A DNA stretch of 11,023 bases, taken from the NCBI GenBank assembly GCA_030647705.1, contig JAUSJJ010000050.1, positions 1-11,023 on the forward strand. Reading direction: 5' to 3'. Position numbers and translations under genes: made by a program. The stretch's first letter is position 1, and the number at the start of each line of letters is the position of its first letter. Under the pieces are notes generated by a model, which searched no databases, was not told the origin of the DNA, and saw nothing but the letters and a program-made list of their open reading frames with translations. This document shows positions 1 to 8,474 of the stretch, one piece after another. This DNA is from Dehalococcoidia bacterium. Its GTDB lineage: Bacteria; Chloroflexota; Dehalococcoidia; JAUSJJ01.

Positions 1-1166
1 ATCAGGTTGAAGAAGCGGCTGTAGAGCGCGGTATCGCTGGTCTTGGCCGTCTCGTAGTCAACCACCTCCGTGCCGGTGAAAAATACGGTCATCACGGAGC
101 CCACCCTGGTCAGAAAGACGTCCAGCCCGCTCTCGTTGAACATCCGGGCCAGGCCGCCGGCCAGAGAGGCCGACCTCTGCTCCAACTGCTCGTAGATACC
201 CTCCTGGGCCAGGGCGGTCAGCGTCTCCACGCCCACTGCCATTGCCAGCGGGTTGCCCGAGAGAGTGCCCGCCTGATACACCGACCCGATGGGGGCCAGC
301 ATCTCCATGATCTCTTTCCTGCCGCCGTAGGCGCCCACGGGCAGGCCACCTCCGATGATCTTGCCCAGGCAGGTCAGGTCCGGAATCACGCCATACAGCG
401 CCTGCGCCCCGCCCGGCGCCACCCGGAAGCCGGTGATGACCTCATCGAAGATCAGAAGGGCGCCGGCATCCCTGGTCACCTGGCGCAGCCCCTGCAAGAA
501 TCCGGAGCGGGGCGGCACTACGCCCATGTTAGCCGCCACCGGCTCGACGATGATTGCCGCGATGCTCTTGCCATGTCTGGTGAACAGCTTCTCCACCGAA
601 GCCAGGTCGTTGTAGGGTGCCACCAAGGTGTTCCTGGCATAAGAAGCAGGGACCCCGGCGCTATCGGGCAAAGCCAGCGTGGCGACGCCCGACCCCGCCT
701 TGACCAGCAGGCCGTCGGAGTGCCCGTGGTAGCAGCCGTTGAACTTGACTATCTTATCCCGGCCAGTGAAAGCGCGCGCCAGGCGGAGGGCGCTCATAGT
801 CGCCTCCGTGCCGGAGCTTACGAAGCGCACCATCTGCATGGATGGCATGGCGGCGCGGACAAGCCTGGCCAGCGTGGTTTCCATTTCGGTGGGAGCGCCG
901 AAACTGGTGCCGAACTGAGCCGTAGTGCGGATGGCTTCGACCACGCAAGGATGGGCATGGCCCAGGATCAGCGGGCCCCAGGAACCGACATAGTCGATGA
1001 ACTGATTGCCATCGACGTCAAAGATGCGGGATCCCTGCCCTCGCTGGATAAAGAGGGGTTGGCCTCCAACCGCTTTGAAGGCCCGCACCGGGCTGTCTAC
1101 GCCTCCGGGCAAGTATTTGACCGCTTCACGGTACAGTCTAGCGGAACGCTTCTTGCTTATCGCCAT
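1..1166 (-). CDS. hemL: Glutamate-1-semialdehyde 2,1-aminomutase (HemL), C-terminus cut by window edge
   Basis: PLP-dependent cytosolic enzyme that converts glutamate-1-semialdehyde, the product of HemA, to 5-aminolevulinate. I translated the minus strand from ATG at 1166; the frame stays open to position 1, giving 388 residues, so about 40 C-terminal residues of a usual 425-430 are missing. The N-terminus reads [17 protein letters not shown] (residues 19-35), followed by [16 protein letters not shown] (116-131), the YHGHSD cofactor loop (146-151), FDEVITGFR (240-248) and [16 protein letters not shown] (267-282). K269 in this last motif is the expected Schiff-base lysine. [12 protein letters not shown] (295-306) is also typical of HemL and separates it from other class-III aminotransferases. 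An AAGGAGG ribosome site 10 nt upstream fixes the start. It is the last visible gene of the heme operon, separated from hemB by hicBA. Confidence 0.97.
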   Translation of the reverse strand, partial: MAISKKRSARLYREAVKYLPGGVDSPVRAFKAVGGQPLFIQRGQGSRIFDVDGNQFIDYVGSWGPLILGHAHPCVVEAIRTTAQFGTSFGAPTEMETTLARLVRAAMPSMQMVRFVSSGTEATMSALRLARAFTGRDKIVKFNGCYHGHSDGLLVKAGSGVATLALPDSAGVPASYARNTLVAPYNDLASVEKLFTRHGKSIAAIIVEPVAANMGVVPPRSGFLQGLRQVTRDAGALLIFDEVITGFRVAPGGAQALYGVIPDLTCLGKIIGGGLPVGAYGGRKEIMEMLAPIGSVYQAGTLSGNPLAMAVGVETLTALAQEGIYEQLEQRSASLAGGLARMFNESGLDVFLTRVGSVMTVFFTGTEVVDYETAKTSDTALYSRFFNL

Positions 1167-1176
1167 GCTGGCAAGG

Positions 1177-1183
1177 CCTCCTT
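1177..1183 (-). promoter_or_regulatory. Ribosome binding site of hemL
   Basis: A perfect AAGGAGG on the minus strand, 10 nt before the ATG at 1166. It is the strongest Shine-Dalgarno match in the operon and decides the hemL start. It lets hemL be translated independently of the preceding hicA, whose stop lies 62 bp upstream. Confidence 0.85.
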
Positions 1184-1228
1184 GGGTCCGGCTAAGAGTG
1201 GCCCGGCGGCCAACCCACGACCTGGTTC

Positions 1229-1474
1229 TTACTCTGAATAGAACAGTACCCGCAATCGGTCCTCCGGGATAAAGCGAGTCGCCTGTCTGAAGATGCCGTG
1301 GAGGGTTCCGGGGTCCATCTGTTTGTGCCTCGGCAGAGTGAGGGTCTGCACTCCTCCCGCGGGGCTAATCCGCCGCAGCTTAACGTGGCTTCCTCTTTGG
1401 GAATGAATGACAAACCCGAACCGGCCCAGGATGCCGATGACCTCGTCGCCCGACAAGGCTCTCAGCTTAGGCAT
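1229..1474 (-). CDS. hicA: HicA-family toxin (mRNA interferase)
   Basis: Predicted 81-residue type II toxin, a small dsRBD-fold endoribonuclease that cleaves mRNA when not bound by HicB. Seen in the sequence: [20 protein letters not shown] (residues 7-26), then RGSHVKL (27-33) with H30 as the expected catalytic histidine, then [20 protein letters not shown] (45-64), matching the usual HicA pattern of a basic PRHK stretch followed by PGTL. The length is normal for the family. The ATG at 1474 lies inside the end of hicB (8-bp overlap), the coupled antitoxin-first arrangement seen in one class of hicBA loci. Its own ribosome site is weak, so translation probably depends on hicB. The frame looks intact and nothing suggests loss of the active site. 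It lies on the same strand as the heme genes and ends 62 bp before hemL. Confidence 0.88.
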   Translation of the reverse strand: MPKLRALSGDEVIGILGRFGFVIHSQRGSHVKLRRISPAGGVQTLTLPRHKQMDPGTLHGIFRQATRFIPEDRLRVLFYSE

Positions 1475-1697
1475 GGGCAGGCTCTAGTTCCATGGTCACC
1501 AGGATGGTCGGATTAGGCGCCAGTCCCAATTCCGCCAGGTCTTCTCCGTCCAGATGCAAAGCAACCGCTTCCTGCAAATTGGACATTACCTCGTTCAGAG
1601 TCTGGCCCTGAGTCACCACGGCAATGTCAAGGCATTCCGCTATGTAGTGGGTATCTCCCTTCCTGACAACCGCTTTGATTGTATGCTGTAAAGTCAC
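1467..1697 (-). CDS. hicB: HicB-family antitoxin, short form
   Basis: Predicted antitoxin partner of HicA, about 76 residues. The pattern TIKAVVRKGDTHYIAECLDI, then VVTQGQTLNEVMSNLQEAV and a terminal PTILVTMELE strand, matches the partial RNase H-like HicB fold, in which a degraded RNase H domain blocks the toxin. No C-terminal helix-turn-helix or ribbon-helix-helix domain follows, so this is the short HicB type and self-repression through HicB alone is uncertain. I chose GTG 1697 because GGAGGAG (1711-1717) and a G-rich tract lie just upstream. A longer frame from GTG 1724 would add nine basic residues (MNRRRQGAA) but has no ribosome site. The stop overlaps the hicA start. The 73-bp spacer to hemB is a plausible place for a private promoter, but I found no convincing -10/-35 pair. 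Confidence 0.82.
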   Translation of the reverse strand: MTLQHTIKAVVRKGDTHYIAECLDIAVVTQGQTLNEVMSNLQEAVALHLDGEDLAELGLAPNPTILVTMELEPAHA

Positions 1698-1770
1698 TGC
1701 TGCCCCCTGTCTCCTCCGATTCACAAAGCCATCGATATGAGGTCAACGCCTGCAGCTACAGATGGGACCG

Positions 1771-2751
1771 CTATCGGACACTGAGCCACCCGGCCGCGTC
1801 TTTGGCGTGGTAGGTGAGTATAAGGTCGGCGCCGGCTCGCTTGATGGCGGTGAGGACCTCCAGGGCAGCCTGCTTCTCGTCGATCCAGCCGTTTCGGGCT
1901 GCGGCCTTCAGCATCGCGTACTCCCCGCTGACGTTGTAGGCCGCCAGAGGGTGATCGAAGCGTTCCCTTACCCGCCTGATAACATCCAGATAGGCCAGGG
2001 CCGGTTTCACCATTACCATGTCGGCGCCCTCTTCGACGTCCAACGCCACCTCCCGCAGGGCCTCCCTTACGTTGGGCGGGTCCATCTGATAGGAGCGGCG
2101 GTCGCCGAACTGCGGGGCAGAGCCGGCAGCTTCCCTGAAGGGGCCGTAGAAAGCAGAAGCATACTTGGCGGCATAGGCCATGATCGGAGTATTCTGAAAG
2201 CCGCCTTGGTCCAGGCTGCGCCGGATGGCGGCAACCCTGCCGTCCATCATATCGGAAGGGGCGACGATGTCAGCGCCGGCTTCGGCGTGTGACAGGGCGG
2301 TCTTGGCGATCAGCTCCAGCGAACTGTCGTTATCCACACAGCCGTCGACCACCGCGCCGCAGTGCCCGTGGCTGGTGTACTCACACATGCACACGTCGGT
2401 GATTACGACCAGGTCAGGCGCCGTCTTCTTGATCTGCCTGATGGCCTGTTGCACCACCCCCTTAGACGCGTAGGCGCCGGAGCCGAGCTCGTCCTTGGTC
2501 TCCGGCAGGCCGAACAGGATGATGGCGGGAATGCCCAGTTTGGCTATCTCGGTCACTTCCCCTGGGAGCTTATCCGCCGAGAAGTGGTAGTTGCCGGGCA
2601 ATGACTCGATCTCCCGTTTCACGGCCCTGCCGTGAGTGACGAAGAGGGGATAGATGAGATCGGTGACCCTGATTTCGGTCTCACGAACCATCCGGCGTAG
2701 CGCGTCGGTCCGGCGCAGCCGTCGCAAGCGCAACTGGGGGAAGAAAGCCAT
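1771..2751 (-). CDS. hemB: Delta-aminolevulinic acid dehydratase (porphobilinogen synthase, HemB)
   Basis: Condenses two 5-aminolevulinate molecules to porphobilinogen in the cytosol; usually a homo-octamer. The 326 residues match full family length. The metal-binding segment [14 protein letters not shown] (119-132) carries C121, C123 and C131, the three cysteines of the zinc-dependent class. The two Schiff-base lysines are K196 in [16 protein letters not shown] and K249 in [12 protein letters not shown]. The substrate-closing region NVSGEYAM (273-280) is also present. The ATG at 2751 is preceded by GGGAGG 7 nt upstream. That ribosome site lies within the last codons of cobA-hemD, whose stop is only 3 bp away, so the two are almost certainly co-translated. 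The next genes downstream are hicBA and then hemL. Confidence 0.98.
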   Translation of the reverse strand: MAFFPQLRLRRLRRTDALRRMVRETEIRVTDLIYPLFVTHGRAVKREIESLPGNYHFSADKLPGEVTEIAKLGIPAIILFGLPETKDELGSGAYASKGVVQQAIRQIKKTAPDLVVITDVCMCEYTSHGHCGAVVDGCVDNDSSLELIAKTALSHAEAGADIVAPSDMMDGRVAAIRRSLDQGGFQNTPIMAYAAKYASAFYGPFREAAGSAPQFGDRRSYQMDPPNVREALREVALDVEEGADMVMVKPALAYLDVIRRVRERFDHPLAAYNVSGEYAMLKAAARNGWIDEKQAALEVLTAIKRAGADLILTYHAKDAAGWLSVR

Positions 2752-2754
2752 GCG

Positions 2755-4286
<1,532 letters not shown>

Positions 4287-4290
<4 letters not shown>

Positions 4291-5213
4291 CTCTCCACTT
4301 TCTCGATGAACTGGCGTGCCCCCATGTCCAGTATCTTCTCGCCGAGGGCCTTGCCCACGACCTCAGCGTCAGCGGGCGCTCCCGTATGCCAGGCTCTGAT
4401 AATGTGGCAGCCATCGGTGCTGGCAGCCATCCCTTCCAGCCGCAGCACTTCTCCGGTCACCGTGCCCAGCGCAGCTATGGGAGCAGCGCATCCTCCGCCC
4501 AGTGCGCGGAGGAAAGCCCGCTCCGCGGTCGTGCTCCGCTCCGTTGCCTCGTGGATGAGCACGGAGACCATGGCTCTTGTGTCATCGTCGTCCGCCCTCA
4601 CCTCAACCGCCAGGGCGCCCTGTCCCACCATGGGCAGGCTGAGCTCGGTGGGCAGGTATTCGGTTACCCGGTCCTGCCAGCCCAGCCGCGCCAGTGCTGC
4701 GCCGGCGAGTATTACTCCGTCCAACTCATCGGAGAAAGCCTTTTTCAACCGGGTGTCTATATTTCCTCTGATTGAACGAATCACCAGGTCCGGCCTGAAG
4801 GCTTTGAGCTGCACGGCCCGCCGCTGGCTTCCGGTGCCCAGGCATGCTCCCCTCGGCAACCGGGCCAGCCCCTGGCCCGATTTGGAGACGAGTACGTCCC
4901 TGACGTCTTCTCTCTCTAGTATAGCGGCCAGCGTCAAGCCCTCACCCAACTGCGTAGGGACGTCCTTGAGGCTGTGCACGGCCAGGTCAACCTCTCTGTT
5001 GGATAGCGCCAGTTCGAGTTCCTTAACGAATACGCCCTGGCCGCCGATCTCAGCGAGGTCCGCTTGAAGCTGACGGTCGCCCGTGGTCTTGACGGTCTTG
5101 ATGACATACTCCCGCCCAGGGTGGCATCGCTTTAGCCGCTCTATGACCAGCTCGGCCTGAAGCACGGCCAGTTTGCTGCCCCGGGAACCCACGATCAAAG
5201 GGCAATTACTCAC
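4287..5213 (-). CDS. hemC: Hydroxymethylbilane synthase (porphobilinogen deaminase, HemC)
   Basis: Polymerises four porphobilinogens into hydroxymethylbilane on a covalent dipyrromethane cofactor. The 308-residue protein has the usual length and all landmarks: GSRGSKLAVLQAE (9-21), TTGDR (43-47), VHSLKDVP (79-86) with D84 as the catalytic aspartate, GTGSQRR (126-132), RGNIDTRL (149-156) and LGGGCAAPIAA (238-248) with C242 as the cofactor-attachment cysteine. D84 and C242 fall at the same numbers as in the E. coli enzyme. The start is GTG at 5213 with only a weak ribosome site; an overlapping ATG a few bases upstream is out of frame and stops at once. The 187-bp gap before it is the largest in the cluster, so hemC may be partly uncoupled from hemA. 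The end overlaps cobA-hemD by 4 bp. Confidence 0.97.
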
Positions 5214-5248
5214 AGTATACCATTTCTAGCACCCGGTATTTGCGCCAC

Positions 5249-5265
5249 TGCACATCTATTGTGCA
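5249..5265. promoter_or_regulatory. Palindromic candidate operator upstream of hemC
   Basis: A perfect inverted repeat TGCACA-N5-TGTGCA, 17 bp in total, 36-52 bp upstream of the hemC start. Its size and symmetry fit a dimeric transcription-factor site more than an RNA hairpin, and it is AT-richer than the surrounding DNA. I cannot assign it to a regulator: it is not a standard Fnr/Crp, Rex, Fur or NrdR box. No clear promoter hexamers accompany it. The rest of the 187-bp spacer holds low-complexity purine/pyrimidine tracts around 5320-5360 and the hairpin next to the hemA stop. Confidence 0.3.
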
Positions 5266-5377
5266 TCCAAACGACAGGTTTGCCCCCCAGAACGGGGTGA
5301 TCGATACCTCACCCTCTCGGTCTTTCTTTCCTGGGAAAGGACAGGGGCAGAAAGAAGAAGATGGGCCGGACCACCGT

Positions 5378-5398
5378 CAATCCGCCTCAGGCGGACTG
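5378..5398 (-). repeat. GC-rich hairpin just after the hemA stop
   Basis: On the minus strand TCCGCC-TGA-GGCGGA forms a 6-bp perfect stem with a 3-nt loop. It extends to 9 bp through a G-T wobble and two more pairs, and begins about 3 nt after the hemA stop. No T-run follows (the next bases are ACGGTGG), so it is not a standard intrinsic terminator. A pyrimidine-rich stretch follows about 20 nt later. It could attenuate read-through, protect the upstream mRNA, or be a copy of a dispersed REP-like element. Confidence 0.45.
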
Positions 5399-5400
5399 GC

Positions 5401-6690
5401 CTACGCGAGTTCGGCACACGAGTTGGAAGCCTGGCCATCATCGTGCAGCTCGAAAAGCTCCCGCAACACCTGGATATGGTTCTCGTGCAGCCCGCCGTTC
5501 TTCAGGTTGCGAATGGGGTCGTGCAGCAGTTTCCTCACCAGGGAGGCGCTCATGGCCTCGATCCTCTGCTGGTCCTCAGTGGAAAGGGCCGGCATCTTGC
5601 TCAGAGTCCTGGCCAGCTCAGCCTGACGTATCTTCTCCGCCTTGCCCACCAGGGCGGTGATGGTAGGCCGGACCTCCAGCGCTTTCCACCAGCCGGAGAA
5701 GTCCTTCGTCTCAGCCTCGACGATGGCCGTCACTTTGCCCACCTCCGCCTCCCGGTAGCTGCGGTTGGACTCGGACACCTCTTTGAGATCGTCGATGTCG
5801 TAGAGCAACACGTTGGGTATGCTCTTCACCTCCGGGTTTACGTCCCGCGGTACAGCGATGTCCAACAACAACAGCTTCCGGTCGGGCCTGGTCTTCATCG
5901 CTTCGGAGATGGCCGTGGAGTCAAGGATGAAATGGGGTGCGCCGCTGCAGGAGACCACGATGCTGGCGGAACTCAGGGCCTGTCCCAGGAGGTGGAAGGC
6001 GACCGCCTGCCCTCCTACACCAGAAGCCAGTTCTGCTGCCTTGTCGTAAGAGCGGCTGGTCACCAGTATCTTGCCTACGCCGGCCTTGGCTAGAGCCTTT
6101 ACCGCGAGCATCGCCGCCTCTCCTGCGCTGATCACCAGCACGTCGCACTCAGCCAGGTTGGGGAAACATTTCCTGGAAAGGTCCACTGCCGCCGAGCTAA
6201 CTGAAAGCCCGTTCTTGCTGATCTCTGTCTCGTCCCTCACCCTCCTGCCAACGCGCACGGCCTGGCGGAACAGGTTCAACAAAGGTAGATGAACAAGGCC
6301 GCTGCCTTCGGCCTTCTCCAGTGCCGTCCGCACTTGGCCGAGTACTTCGTACTCGCCCAGGATCATGGACTCGAGCCCCGAGGCCACGCGGAACAGATGC
6401 CTGGCCGCATCCTCGCTCTGATAGGTGTACAGATAAGGAGCAAGCTGATCGATCGGTATCCGCCCATATTCGCTCAGGAACCTGCCCGTCGCCAGTTGAC
6501 TTTTGACGTAGTCCTGGTCGGCCAAAGTATAGACCTCTGTCCTGTTGCAGGTAGAAACGATAACGCCTTGCGGCACGTACTTGTGCAGCGAGGTCAGCGC
6601 CTCACCGATCTGGCCGGTGGTCAGGGCCACGCGTTCCCGGATTTCGACTGGCGCTGTTTTGTGATTGAGTCCCAGAGACAAGAGCTGCAT
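5401..6690 (-). CDS. hemA: Glutamyl-tRNA reductase (HemA)
   Basis: NADPH-dependent first enzyme of C5-pathway tetrapyrrole synthesis; reduces glutamyl-tRNA(Glu) to glutamate-1-semialdehyde, which HemL uses. The 429 residues are full length. Seen: LGLNHKTAPVEIRER (6-20), the active-site STCNRTEVY with C48, and the central RVASGLESMILGEYEVLGQV region. This is followed by RVGRRVRDET and ISKNGLSVSSAAVDL, then the Rossmann segment VLVISAGEAAMLAVKAL, LLLLDIAVPRDVNP, and the C-terminal dimerisation helices with KLLHDPIRNLK. The nucleotide loop reads SAGEAA where GAGExx is usual, a mild deviation. I start at ATG 6690 because AGGAG lies 10 nt upstream and homology begins there. A longer frame from 6744 would overlap the preceding gene and adds no family sequence. 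The spacer from sirC is 13 bp. Confidence 0.97.
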   Translation of the reverse strand: MQLLSLGLNHKTAPVEIRERVALTTGQIGEALTSLHKYVPQGVIVSTCNRTEVYTLADQDYVKSQLATGRFLSEYGRIPIDQLAPYLYTYQSEDAARHLFRVASGLESMILGEYEVLGQVRTALEKAEGSGLVHLPLLNLFRQAVRVGRRVRDETEISKNGLSVSSAAVDLSRKCFPNLAECDVLVISAGEAAMLAVKALAKAGVGKILVTSRSYDKAAELASGVGGQAVAFHLLGQALSSASIVVSCSGAPHFILDSTAISEAMKTRPDRKLLLLDIAVPRDVNPEVKSIPNVLLYDIDDLKEVSESNRSYREAEVGKVTAIVEAETKDFSGWWKALEVRPTITALVGKAEKIRQAELARTLSKMPALSTEDQQRIEAMSASLVRKLLHDPIRNLKNGGLHENHIQVLRELFELHDDGQASNSCAELA

Positions 6691-6703
6691 CTGCTTCGTG
6701 CTC

Positions 6704-7354
6704 CTATTCCTCAGATTCCGTATCGTTCGCCAGCAGGCCGGCAAGTATCCTGCGTCTGGCCTCGGCGAGTTCCCCCCGGTCTACCAGATCGAGCAAGACT
6801 GCCAGGTCCAGGCTTTCCTGCCAGGCATCGGCATTCACCTTTGTTCCACGCTCTTTCATACTGGTGCGTAACTCAGCAAGCAGCGTCGCCAAAGGGCCGT
6901 AGCCAGAGCTTATCTTCTGCTCCAAGTCCGTCCTTATCTTGCGGGCCAACGCCGGGCTCTTCCCGCCCGTCGAGACGGCGACGGTCACATCGCCGCGCCG
7001 CAGCACGGACGGCACTATGAACTCGGAGAGCAGGAGGTCATCTACTACGTTCACCAGTACCCCTCGCTCCCGTGCTTCGGATGCCACCCGAGCGTTCACT
7101 TCCACATCGTCGGTGGCCGCTATGGCCAGACGGACGCCTTGCAGGTCTCCTTTGCGATAGGCCCGAGCTACCCGCTCGATGGAGCCGGCCTTGGCCAGTT
7201 TCCCCAGCGCGGGCGTTGTTTCGGGGCTGATCAGTGTGACGGAGGCCGTGCACTCAAGAAGGGCCATCACTTTGCGTTCGGCGACTGCTCCGCCGCCGAC
7301 CACCACGCACTTCTGGCCTTCGATATTCAAGAAAATCGGACAATAAGCTGGCAT
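6704..7354 (-). CDS. sirC: Precorrin-2 dehydrogenase, possibly also sirohydrochlorin ferrochelatase (SirC/Met8p/CysG-N type)
   Basis: NAD-dependent oxidation of precorrin-2 to sirohydrochlorin; Met8p-type members also insert iron to give siroheme. The 216 residues match single-domain family members. The N-terminal Rossmann fold shows CVVVGGGAVAERKV (16-29), followed by ISPE (42-45), AIAATDD (77-83), NVVDD (102-106) with the candidate catalytic aspartate, and FIVPSVLRRGDVTVAVSTGG (112-131), then KSPALARKIR. The C-terminal helical dimerisation part is present. No SUMT domain is attached, since that function sits in CobA-HemD. The ATG at 7354 is 7 bp after the ahbAB stop with a weak ribosome site, implying coupling. 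No separate SirB/CbiK-type chelatase is visible, so either this protein is bifunctional or iron insertion is encoded elsewhere. Confidence 0.93.
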   Translation of the reverse strand: MPAYCPIFLNIEGQKCVVVGGGAVAERKVMALLECTASVTLISPETTPALGKLAKAGSIERVARAYRKGDLQGVRLAIAATDDVEVNARVASEARERGVLVNVVDDLLLSEFIVPSVLRRGDVTVAVSTGGKSPALARKIRTDLEQKISSGYGPLATLLAELRTSMKERGTKVNADAWQESLDLAVLLDLVDRGELAEARRRILAGLLANDTESEE

Positions 7355-7361
7355 GTTCGTC

Positions 7362-8342
7362 TCAGTCAGAGAAGTAGCGCACCCTCTGCTTTTTGAACTC
7401 CCTCGTGCTGTACAGCAGCAGGTAATCGGCGATGCCCGTCTTCTCCGCGATATCCCGCGCCACTTCTTCGCAGCCGGCCCTGGTATGAGAGTGGATCATG
7501 CCAAAGATGCTGTAGGGCCACCGGTCGCCGTTCGTACGGCGCTGGTAGCAATGGCTCACCGTCTTGTAGGACGCCATCACCGCGCCGACTCTCTCGGCCT
7601 GATCAGGCGGAACCTTCCAGCAGGACATGGCATTCGCGGCGAAGCCCGCCTCGCGGTGCTTGAGCGAGGCGCCGTAGCGGCGCATGATGCCTCTCTCCAG
7701 GAGAGACCCGGCGCCGCTCAAGAAATCGCCCTGCCTCATCCCCAGATTCTCAGCAATCTGCGCGAATGGCTCTCCCACCAGTGGCAGGTCTTGCTGCAGG
7801 CCTTTGATGACCGTCCTGTCCTCATCGGACAGAGAGCCGTTTGAGATGGCAGCGGTGCGTTTGCTGGCGGCTGGCCGGTCTGACTTCCCCACCATATCGA
7901 AAAAGACATCTATCTTGAACAGCTTTTCCGAGGGCAGGCTGATGAAGTCCTCGGCGCCGGCGTCCCTGGCCAGGCCCGAAATAGTCTGCTCCAGGCTTTC
8001 GCCCTCTGGCAGGGTCAACGTAAACCACAGATTGTAATGGTGCTCCCGCGCGTAGTTGTGGCTCACAGCGGTGCTCCGGCTGACTGCGGCGGCCGCTTCG
8101 TCGAGCCGCCCATCCGGTAGGTGCATCGCCACCAGCGTACTCTGATAGCCCAGGCTTGCCGAGTTGAACACGCCCCCGATCAGCCGGACCATGCCCCGTT
8201 CTTTGAGGCCCCGTGCACGGCGGATCACTTCGGCCTCCGAGATGCCCAGCTTTTCACCGAGCACACGAAATGGCCTCTCCACCAGGGGAAAGTCCGCCTG
8301 TATCAGGTTCAGCAACTCTCTGTCCAAAGTGTCTAGAGTCAT
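7362..8342 (-). CDS. ahbAB: Siroheme decarboxylase, AhbA and AhbB fused in one chain
   Basis: Predicted to remove two acetate-side-chain carboxylates from siroheme, giving 12,18-didecarboxysiroheme. The 326 residues hold two tandem copies of the Lrp/AsnC-like winged-helix plus ferredoxin-like unit. Unit 1 (about 1-150) is AhbA-like, with FPLVERPFRVLGEKLGIS (18-35), GGVFNSASLGYQSTLVAMHL (56-75), SHNYAREHHYNLWF (94-107) and LPSEKLFKIDVFFDM (136-150). Unit 2 (about 171-326) is AhbB-like, with LPLVGEPFAQIAENLGM, RRYGASLKHREAGFAANAM (221-239) and VSHCYQRRTNGDRWPYSIF (262-280). A polar linker (151-170) joins them. The halves align to each other, so this is a heterodimer turned single chain; AhbA and AhbB are separate in well-studied members, while the denitrifier relative NirDL is also fused. 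A general-purpose annotation would probably call it an Lrp/AsnC regulator, but flanking ahbC/ahbD and the motifs argue for the enzyme. The start has only a weak GGTGAG-like site. Confidence 0.93.
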   Translation of the reverse strand: MTLDTLDRELLNLIQADFPLVERPFRVLGEKLGISEAEVIRRARGLKERGMVRLIGGVFNSASLGYQSTLVAMHLPDGRLDEAAAAVSRSTAVSHNYAREHHYNLWFTLTLPEGESLEQTISGLARDAGAEDFISLPSEKLFKIDVFFDMVGKSDRPAASKRTAAISNGSLSDEDRTVIKGLQQDLPLVGEPFAQIAENLGMRQGDFLSGAGSLLERGIMRRYGASLKHREAGFAANAMSCWKVPPDQAERVGAVMASYKTVSHCYQRRTNGDRWPYSIFGMIHSHTRAGCEEVARDIAEKTGIADYLLLYSTREFKKQRVRYFSD

Positions 8343-8389
8343 ACTGTTCTCACCGGACCCGCAAGTCCTCGTTCGACCATCCCCTCTTT

Positions 8390-8412
8390 CCCCTTCCTAA
8401 CCAAGGAAAGGG
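8390..8412 (-). repeat. Hairpin in the ahbD-ahbAB spacer
   Basis: On the minus strand CCCTTTCCT-TGGTT-AGGAAGGGG forms a 9-bp stem with one G-T wobble and a 5-nt loop. It lies between the ahbD stop and the ahbAB start and is followed by a purine-rich stretch, not a T-run, so it is unlikely to terminate transcription. It resembles intergenic dispersed-repeat debris like that in the hemC-hemA spacer, which contains a similar CTTTCC/GGAAAG pairing near 5325-5340. It could influence mRNA stability or processing between the radical SAM genes and the rest of the operon. Confidence 0.4.
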
Positions 8413-8438
8413 AGGAGCGTAAAGCTGGAGGACATCCC

Positions 8439-8467
8439 AGCCCACCGTTTTCTAGGATCGTTGGGCT
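8439..8467. repeat. Inverted repeat downstream of ahbD
   Basis: AGCCCA (8439-8444) and TGGGCT (8462-8467) pair, and CG/CG inside extend the stem to 8 of 9 positions around an 11-nt loop. Read on the plus strand it is followed by TTTT, the orientation of a weak terminator against plus-strand transcription. On the minus strand, the sense of the operon, the short run lies on the wrong side. There is no plus-strand gene for it to serve, so I record it as an inverted repeat within the repeat-rich 8343-8530 stretch. Confidence 0.4.
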
Positions 8468-8474
8468 TTTACTC

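Noticed and set aside
573..1241. 222-codon plus-strand frame
   Set aside because: It is antisense to hemL, whose catalytic motifs on the minus strand are unambiguous.
1718..1746. TTGACC and TGAATC spaced 17 bp as a hicBA promoter
   Set aside because: The -10 match is poor and the predicted start of transcription would fall at the end of the ribosome site of hicB, so the elements do not fit together.
5214..5219. TATACT directly before the hemC start as a -10 box
   Set aside because: There is no -35 match at proper spacing, and a transcript from it would begin inside the coding region.
6691..6744. Upstream extension of HemA by 18 residues
   Set aside because: The extra residues are unlike the family, overlap the end of sirC, and the internal ATG at 6690 has a well-placed AGGAG.
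7362..8342. Calling this gene an Lrp/AsnC transcription regulator
   Set aside because: The fold is shared, but the tandem units, the NYARxH and HCYQR-type motifs and the position between ahbD and sirC indicate siroheme decarboxylase.
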